A stretch of 16,441 nucleotides of DNA from Elusimicrobiota bacterium (GTDB lineage: Bacteria > Elusimicrobiota > Elusimicrobia > Elusimicrobiales > UBA9959). The notes beneath the pieces were generated by a model that saw only the letters and a list, made by a program, of their open reading frames with translations, was not told where the DNA came from and made no database searches. Below are positions 11,876 to 16,441 of this stretch, one piece after another; positions within the stretch are counted from its first letter, which is position 1; every line of letters starts with the position of its first letter. The stretch lies in NCBI GenBank assembly GCA_003450815.1, contig DMES01000034.1, positions 1-16,441 of the forward strand, in the 5' to 3' direction. Both the position numbers and the translations under genes were made by a program.

Positions 11876-13750
11876 TTACCGCACCGTAACGCTCTTGGCG
11901 AGATTACGGGGCTTGTCTATGTCGCATTTTTTTGCCAAGGCCACATAATAAGCGAAAAGCTGCAGGGGAATGACATTGAGCATGGGCGAGAGCAGTTCCA
12001 TGGTTTTAGGCACCTGTATATAATCCGCAGCTTTAATAAGCTTACGCGAGTCTTCGTCAACTATAGCTATAACCCGCGCGCCGCGCGCCTTTGCCTCTTC
12101 CAGGTTGCCGGCCATAAGACCCAGCGACCTTGAGGAGGTGGCCACGGCCAGCACCGGCATACCCTTGTCAATAATGGCTATAGGGCCGTGTTTCATCTCG
12201 CCGGCCGCGTAACCTTCGGCGTGCACATAGGAAATTTCCTTTATTTTAAGAGCGCCCTCAAGCGCAATGGGAAAGTTTATGTGCCTCGCGATAAACAAAA
12301 AATGCTCGCTCGCGGCGCATGCGCCGGCAAATGCCGCTATGTTTTTTTCTCCTGCAAGCAGATTTTCAATCAGGCGCGGCAGTTTTAAAAGCTCCTCGGC
12401 GTAAGCCCTGGCCTCGGCGGAGGTAAGTTTTTGGCGCGCTGCCGCGAAATGCACGCCCAAAAGATAAACTGCGGCCAGCTGGCCCAAAAAGGCTTTGGTG
12501 GAAGCCACTCCTATCTCGGGGCCGCAGCGGGTGTAAAGCACAAAGTCGGCCTCGCGGGTAAGCGTTGAGCCCACGGTGTTTGTAATGGCAAGCACCTTCG
12601 CCCCCGAGGCACGGGCTTCCCGCGCGGCATAAAGCGTGTCAGCGGTTTCTCCGGATTGTGAAATGGCTATAACAAGCGTATCCTTATCAGTTATTTTAGC
12701 CCGGTCCGAAAACTCAGAGGCAAAGTCAACCTCGGTGGGAATGCCGAAATTCTCAAAAACGTACCTGGCGATCATCCCGGCATGATAAGCCGTGCCGCAG
12801 GCTATAACTTGCAGACGCTTGAAACTTTTTATCAGCCCGAAAGGCAGATTTATCTCGCGCTCCAGCAGCTCACCCGAAAGCGGCAGCAGGCGGCCCCGCA
12901 GGGTATTTTCCACAGATTCGGGCTGCTCGTGGATTTCTTTAAGCATGAAATGCTTATAGCCGCCTTTTTCGGCCATGGTGGAATCCCACTGTATGATAAC
13001 GGAGTCGCGCTCAAGCTTTCCTCCCTTGAAATCAAAAAAAGTGATGCCGTCTTTTTTCACCGCGGCAATTTCCCCGTCGTTCATAAATATCACGCGCTTG
13101 GTGTGTTTCAGAAAGGCGGAAACATCCGAGGCTATAAAGTTTTCACCAAGCCCGAGCCCCGCCACCAGCGGGCTATGCTGGCGGGCGGCCAGCAGCATGC
13201 CGGGACACTTCGCCCATGCGGCTGAAAGGGCAAAGGAACCTTTCAACTCCGCGATTGTCCGGCGCAGGGCCTCAAAAAAAACCGGCTCCAGCATTTCGGA
13301 GCGGGCGTTTTTTTCCGCCACATTCAATGTTTTAAGTTTTTCCTCAAGCAGATGGACTATTACTTCGGTGTCGGTTTCGGATTTAAACTGGTGGCCCGCT
13401 TTTAAAAGGACTTCCTTGAGCTCAAGATAATTCTCAATAATACCATTGTGCACCACTACCACGGAACCGGAGCAGTCGGTATGAGGATGGGCGTTGTCCT
13501 CCGAAGGCGCGCCGTGCGTGGCCCAGCGGGTATGCCCTATGCCGGCCTTGGCGCCTTTAACCGGATCCTTGGCCGCCAGAGCGTCCAAAGCGTCAACGCG
13601 GCCGCTGACACGCTTTAAATAAAGCCCGCCGGCGCCGTTTATAATGGCCACACCGCAGGAGTCATAGCCGCGGTACTCAAGGCGTTTGAGACCGTCTATA
13701 AGGATGTCAGAGGTATTCTTATCGCCGATGTAGCCGATTATTCCGCACAT
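11876..13750 (-). CDS. glmS: glutamine--fructose-6-phosphate aminotransferase
   Basis: 624 residues from the ATG at 13750. Makes glucosamine-6-phosphate from fructose-6-phosphate and glutamine, the first step to UDP-GlcNAc for peptidoglycan and lipopolysaccharide. The start is fixed by MCGIIGYIG, because Cys2 must become the N-terminal nucleophile; the frame is open to 13810, but that extension would bury it. Glutaminase domain: RLEYRGYDSCGVA, GHTRWATHG, DNAHPHTD. Two SIS sugar-isomerase domains: ACGTAYHAG, SQSGETADTL, then ISYVHAEGYAAGEMKHGP, ending LAKSVTV. An AAGGA lies about 10 nt before the ATG. glmM is two genes upstream, so two of the enzymes to GlcN-1-P are encoded together. No glmS ribozyme was recognised in the 150-bp leader. 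Confidence 0.97.
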   Translation of the reverse strand: MCGIIGYIGDKNTSDILIDGLKRLEYRGYDSCGVAIINGAGGLYLKRVSGRVDALDALAAKDPVKGAKAGIGHTRWATHGAPSEDNAHPHTDCSGSVVVVHNGIIENYLELKEVLLKAGHQFKSETDTEVIVHLLEEKLKTLNVAEKNARSEMLEPVFFEALRRTIAELKGSFALSAAWAKCPGMLLAARQHSPLVAGLGLGENFIASDVSAFLKHTKRVIFMNDGEIAAVKKDGITFFDFKGGKLERDSVIIQWDSTMAEKGGYKHFMLKEIHEQPESVENTLRGRLLPLSGELLEREINLPFGLIKSFKRLQVIACGTAYHAGMIARYVFENFGIPTEVDFASEFSDRAKITDKDTLVIAISQSGETADTLYAAREARASGAKVLAITNTVGSTLTREADFVLYTRCGPEIGVASTKAFLGQLAAVYLLGVHFAAARQKLTSAEARAYAEELLKLPRLIENLLAGEKNIAAFAGACAASEHFLFIARHINFPIALEGALKIKEISYVHAEGYAAGEMKHGPIAIIDKGMPVLAVATSSRSLGLMAGNLEEAKARGARVIAIVDEDSRKLIKAADYIQVPKTMELLSPMLNVIPLQLFAYYVALAKKCDIDKPRNLAKSVTVR

Positions 13751-13792
13751 GTCAGGAATTTCCTTAATCAGGCAGTGTGATTTATTAGATGT

Positions 13793-13899
13793 ATAGAGGC
13801 AAAGATGCAAAGCGGTTTAGCTACAATAAAACAGGAGATGAAGTTTAAGGGTTTCTACCCTTCCAAATTGCTATGCCTCTAAGTTGCTACGCCTCTGTC
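13793..13899. repeat. inverted GAGGC/GCCTC word repeats in the pdxJ-glmS gap
   Basis: The left part at 13795-13813 reads AGAGGCAAAGATGCAAAGC. The right part at 13865-13896 is two 16-bp units (AAATTGCTATGCCTCT, AAGTTGCTACGCCTCT) in the opposite orientation. The looser period sets it apart from the strict heptad arrays, but its position and inverted layout match them. Confidence 0.65.
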
Positions 13900-13900
13900 G

Positions 13901-14620
13901 TTACTGAATCAGCCTTTTCATTTCGGCCACTGCGCTTTTGAGGCCCACAAACATAGCGCGGGAGATTATGGAATATCCTATATTCATGCACTCCATGCCG
14001 TCAATACGCGCCACCGGAGACACATTGTAATAGTCAAGGCCGTGCCCGGCGTGCAGATGCATATCCAGCTCTTTTACCAGGAAGGAGGCCAGTTGCAGTT
14101 TTTCCAGCTCTTTGGCCTGCAGCTTCTTGCCCCAGGACTCGGAGTATTTGCTTGTGCACAGCTCTATGGTGTCGGCGCCTATGTTATGGGCCGCCCTGAT
14201 GGCCTGCGGCTCGGGATCTACGAAGAAACTGACCTCTATACCGGAGCGGGAAAGGCTTTTGACTATCTTTTCAAGCTCGCCCAGCTTGCCAGTCATTTTC
14301 ATGCCGCCCTGCGTGGTAACTTCCGACGCGCTCTCAGGCACAAGGCACACGGAATCGGGACGGTGTTTCAAGGCGAATTTTTCCATTTCGGGGGTGGCCG
14401 CCATTTCAAGGTGCAACATTCCCCGCACATCGTGGCGCACATTCTCAATATCATGGTCCTGTATGTGGCGGCGGTCGGCCCTTATGTGCATCACCACCAT
14501 GTCGGCTCCTGAACTTAAGGCCACGCGCGCAGCTTCAAGCGGGTCCGGATTTTTTTCCTTCCGGGCCTGCCGTAATGTGGCGATATGGTCTATATTGACA
14601 CCCAATTTTACGCTTTTCAT
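13901..14620 (-). CDS. pdxJ: pyridoxine 5'-phosphate synthase
   Basis: 239 residues, the typical PdxJ length. Condenses 1-deoxyxylulose-5-phosphate with 3-amino-2-oxopropyl phosphate to give pyridoxine phosphate, the last ring-forming step of the DXP-dependent PLP route. TIM-barrel motifs: KLGVNIDHIATLRQAR at 5-20, MHIRADRRHIQDHD, LVPESASEVTTQGG, HLHAGHGLDYYNV, and a C-terminal NIGYSIISRAMFVGL (NIGH is more usual than NIGY). The ATG overlaps the glmM stop (ATGA), with an AGGAGG Shine-Dalgarno inside the end of glmM, so it is translationally coupled. Downstream, 150 bp of repeat-bearing spacer separates it from glmS. Confidence 0.97.
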   Translation of the reverse strand: MKSVKLGVNIDHIATLRQARKEKNPDPLEAARVALSSGADMVVMHIRADRRHIQDHDIENVRHDVRGMLHLEMAATPEMEKFALKHRPDSVCLVPESASEVTTQGGMKMTGKLGELEKIVKSLSRSGIEVSFFVDPEPQAIRAAHNIGADTIELCTSKYSESWGKKLQAKELEKLQLASFLVKELDMHLHAGHGLDYYNVSPVARIDGMECMNIGYSIISRAMFVGLKSAVAEMKRLIQ

Positions 14621-15972
14621 AAAAGTCCTCCTGAATGCTTTTTATAATGCGACAGCAAATCTTCGGCTATATCTTTTATTTTAACCTGGGATTCCCCTTC
14701 CACTAAAATCCTCAACAGAGGCTCGGTGCCCGAATACCTGATAAAAATACGCCCGTTGCCCTTGAGCTGTTTTTCAAATTTGGAAACCTTATCACTGAAA
14801 CCGCGCACCGCGTGGAGCGGAGGTTTGTGGGCCACCTTGAGCGCTTCCAGGTGCTGGGGGAAACGTTTCCAGCGGTTTTTAAACCAGCTCAGGGGCCTGT
14901 CCAGGTCGCGCGCGGCGGCCAGTATCTGCAAAGCGGTAAGTATCCCGTCTCCGGTGGGGGCAAACTCGCGGAAAATTATATGGCCGCTGGACTCACCGCC
15001 TATTTTCAGGTCGGCTTTTTCCATCGCATCGGTTACATTTTTATCGCCCACAGGCACCTGCGTGGTTTTCACACCAAGGGTTTCAAGATATTTTATCAGG
15101 CCGTAATTCGACATGAAGGTAAGCGCCACTTTGCGGTTGGTAAGCCGGCCCTTTTCAAGCAGATAGGCGGCGCCCATGGCCATGAGGTTGTCTCCGTCAA
15201 GCACCACGCCCTTTTCGTCCGAAAAAATACAGCGGTCCGCGTCGCCGTCAAGACTTATGCCGCAGAAAGCCCCGGCGCGGGCGGCAGCGGATGACATTTT
15301 ATCAGTATGCAGCGCCCCGCAGCCCAGATTTATATTTTTACCGTCCGGCCTGTCGCCGATAACTTTTAAATCGGCCCCCAGGTCCCTGAAAATACGCGGC
15401 GCAATTTTATACGCGGCGCCGTTGGCGCAGTCCAGAACGATCTTAAGACCTTTAAGGCTGAACCCACGCGGCAGGGTGCTTTTTATGAAGTCTTCATAGT
15501 CGGCGGAATAATCTTTTTTATGGATATCCAGCCCTGAAGTTTTAAAAGGGAGGCCGCTGCCTGAAAGCAGAAGTTTTTCTATTTTAGCCTCTATGGCCTC
15601 GCTGAGCTTCAGGCCATGGCGGGAAAAGAACTTTATACCGTTGAACTCAGGCGGATTATGGCTGGCGGAAATAACTATTCCGAAATCGGCCTTTTCCCTT
15701 TTAACAAGATACGCTACCGCCGGCGTGGAGATGATCCCCAGATCAAGTATTTTAAAATTATGAGCCGACAACCCCTCAATGAGGGCTTTTTTTATGCTCC
15801 GGCCGGAAGCCCTTGAATCCATTCCTATAAGCGCCACCGGGTAAGGATGGGCGCCCTTGCAGTTTGAAAGGACCAATGAAGCGGCGGAGCCTATTTTCCT
15901 GATAAAATCAACCGTAAAGGGGTATTTCCAGGGAACCCCCCTTATCCCGTCGGTTCCGAACAGTTTTTCCAT
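14617..15972 (-). CDS. glmM: phosphoglucosamine mutase
   Basis: 451 residues, standard length. Interconverts glucosamine-6-phosphate and glucosamine-1-phosphate on the way to UDP-GlcNAc. Alpha-D-phosphohexomutase domains: N-terminal LFGTDGIRG, the phosphoserine loop VISASHNP (Ser104), the metal-binding loop DGDADR at 242-247, the sugar-binding GGESSGH at 325-331, and the C-terminal phosphate-binding RYSGTEPLLRI. It is the first gene of the long minus-strand run; an extended -10 promoter lies about 40 bp upstream. GGCGG before the ATG can serve as Shine-Dalgarno and lies in a GC-rich stretch with repeated CCGGCGG that could form a small hairpin and modulate initiation. Confidence 0.97.
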   Translation of the reverse strand: MEKLFGTDGIRGVPWKYPFTVDFIRKIGSAASLVLSNCKGAHPYPVALIGMDSRASGRSIKKALIEGLSAHNFKILDLGIISTPAVAYLVKREKADFGIVISASHNPPEFNGIKFFSRHGLKLSEAIEAKIEKLLLSGSGLPFKTSGLDIHKKDYSADYEDFIKSTLPRGFSLKGLKIVLDCANGAAYKIAPRIFRDLGADLKVIGDRPDGKNINLGCGALHTDKMSSAAARAGAFCGISLDGDADRCIFSDEKGVVLDGDNLMAMGAAYLLEKGRLTNRKVALTFMSNYGLIKYLETLGVKTTQVPVGDKNVTDAMEKADLKIGGESSGHIIFREFAPTGDGILTALQILAAARDLDRPLSWFKNRWKRFPQHLEALKVAHKPPLHAVRGFSDKVSKFEKQLKGNGRIFIRYSGTEPLLRILVEGESQVKIKDIAEDLLSHYKKHSGGLL

Positions 15973-16008
15973 AGATCATCCGCCGGCCTTGCCGCCGGAT
16001 ATAGGTTA

Positions 16009-16017
16009 ATTATATCA
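16009..16017 (-). promoter_or_regulatory. extended -10 promoter for the glmM run
   Basis: The minus strand reads TGATATAAT, a consensus TGnTATAAT extended -10, giving a leader of about 30 nt before the glmM ATG. No good -35 hexamer lies at standard spacing, as is common with extended -10 elements. Confidence 0.7.
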
Positions 16018-16031
16018 TTATCAGCGGCTTC

Positions 16032-16073
16032 AGGTTTATTCCAAATCCTCCGATACAGGAGGATTTGGAACCT
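16032..16073. repeat. strong hairpin between the divergent promoters
   Basis: A perfect 13-bp arm (16039-16051 with 16058-16070) and 6-nt loop. Alternatively AGGTT/AACCT extends an 11-bp inner stem with a TATT bulge. No T run follows on either strand. It sits upstream of both divergent promoters and could be an operator or an insulating element. Confidence 0.7.
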
Positions 16074-16093
16074 ATAGGGATTGATTAAAAAAA

Positions 16094-16120
16094 TTTACGG
16101 CAAAATTTTTTTTATATAAT
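16094..16120 (+). promoter_or_regulatory. promoter upstream of tRNA-Ser
   Basis: A consensus TATAAT at 16115-16120, with a weak TTTACG (-35-like) at 16094-16099 and 15-bp spacing, in an AT-rich stretch. Transcription would start near 16127 and run about 210 nt through a structured repeat before tRNA-Ser. Confidence 0.6.
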
Positions 16121-16230
16121 CGTTATAGAGTAAGGGTGCGACAAATTAGAAGATACCCTTCCTTATTGTTCAGGAATTACTGCTCGGGAGGTTTAACGAG
16201 CGACTGAACGAAGTGAAGGTAGCGAGTGAA

Positions 16231-16258
16231 CACAAGGAGGGCGGAGCCCTCCCTTGTG
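16231..16258. repeat. hairpin adjoining repeat copy C
   Basis: CACAAGGAGGGC (16231-16242) pairs with GCCCTCCCTTGTG (16246-16258) around GGA, with one bulged C. It occupies the place taken in copy A by an unrelated palindrome at 3940-3961. Confidence 0.75.
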
Positions 16259-16334
16259 GGAGCACCGGCCGTCACCGATTAAAGGCCGGCGTTAATCGCC
16301 CCGAACGCTGTGCAGTGCGGGCGGGGTGCGACAA
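16252..16334 (+). repeat. structured repeat element, copy C, lacking the internal module
   Basis: Matches the reverse complement of 3817-3941: CCTTGTGG(G)AGCACCGGCCG, TTAAAGGCCGGCGTTAATCGCC, CGCTGTG, then CAGTGCGGGCGGGGTGCGACAA. About 46 bp present in copies A and B (the AGGGC/GCCCT hairpin module) are absent. It ends 2 bp before tRNA-Ser and points toward it, as copies A and B point toward spoVG. Confidence 0.85.
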
Positions 16335-16336
16335 GT

Positions 16337-16423
16337 GGAGAGGTGGCCGAGTGGTTTAAGGCGCCGGTCTTGAAAACCGGTGTACGGTTATCCGTACCGT
16401 GGGTTCGAATCCCTCCCTCTCCG
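16337..16423 (+). tRNA. tRNA-Ser (anticodon UGA)
   Basis: 87 nt. Acceptor GGAGAGG (16337-16343) pairs with CCTCTCC (16416-16422), discriminator G. The anticodon stem CCGGT/ACCGG carries loop CTTGAAA with anticodon TGA. The long variable arm (ACGG/CCGT type) is class II, as required for serine. The T loop TTCGAAT is canonical. CCA is not encoded. It reads UCA and by wobble other UCN codons. Confidence 0.96.
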
Positions 16424-16441
16424 GATTTAAAAGGCCCGGCT

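Noticed and set aside
13751..13810. In-frame 20-residue N-terminal extension of glmS starting at 13810
   Set aside because: GlmS needs Cys as residue 2 (MCGIIGY) for its N-terminal nucleophile. The extension is encoded partly by word-repeat DNA, and a Shine-Dalgarno-like AAGGA precedes the ATG at 13750.
13751..13900. glmS ribozyme or another known riboswitch in the glmS leader
   Set aside because: I could not recognise the glmS ribozyme core. The gap is dominated by inverted word repeats.

Overview
The window reads as about 16.4 kb of chromosome from a Gram-negative-type, probably uncultivated bacterium. Evidence for two membranes: GlmM/GlmS amino-sugar synthesis, a secreted protein ending like an outer-membrane strand, and a TPR protein with a LolB-like tail. 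The mix of housekeeping genes, spoVG in an apparent non-sporulator, and 7-bp word repeats between and inside genes reminds me of Elusimicrobiota or a related candidate phylum. That is an inference from style, not a proven assignment.

Layout. (1) 1-3310 is an accessory island: a small predicted beta-barrel protein (2487-3020) and an 801-residue secreted FN3/FGE-sulfatase-like protein (72-2477) on the minus strand, bracketed by two related palindromes (21-57 and 3261-3310). The C-type-lectin-like part of the large protein looks like the variable region of a diversity-generating retroelement (DGR) target; no reverse transcriptase or template repeat lies in the window. (2) 3324-15972 is one long minus-strand run, in transcription order: glmM, pdxJ, glmS, acpS, nnrD, thiL, tsaE, tsaB, rimI, TPR/LolB-like gene, ispE, spoVG, tRNA-Gln, terminator. 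It joins amino-sugar precursor synthesis, PLP, thiamine-PP, carrier-protein activation, NAD(P)HX repair, t6A tRNA modification, isoprenoid precursors and a SpoVG regulator. The only clear promoter is an extended -10 before glmM. (3) 15973-16441 is a divergent region with a plus-strand promoter, a repeat element and tRNA-Ser(UGA).

Two kinds of unexplained repeat stand out. The first is a family of 7-bp tandem words (GTCACAA/G, GGTTCAA, GGCTGAA and a looser GAGGC-type) that fills the operon gaps, often as inverted pairs. One block lies in frame inside tsaB as exactly 12 heptads (84 bp, 28 residues), in the orientation that is open in all three frames. The second is a roughly 100-bp GC-rich element with three copies: two in tandem before spoVG and one, lacking an internal hairpin module, before tRNA-Ser. 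All three have the same orientation relative to the downstream gene, and two adjoin different palindromes.

Housekeeping calls rest on recognisable motifs and are firm. The DGR, mobile-repeat and leader-element interpretations are inferences that need whole-genome searches.
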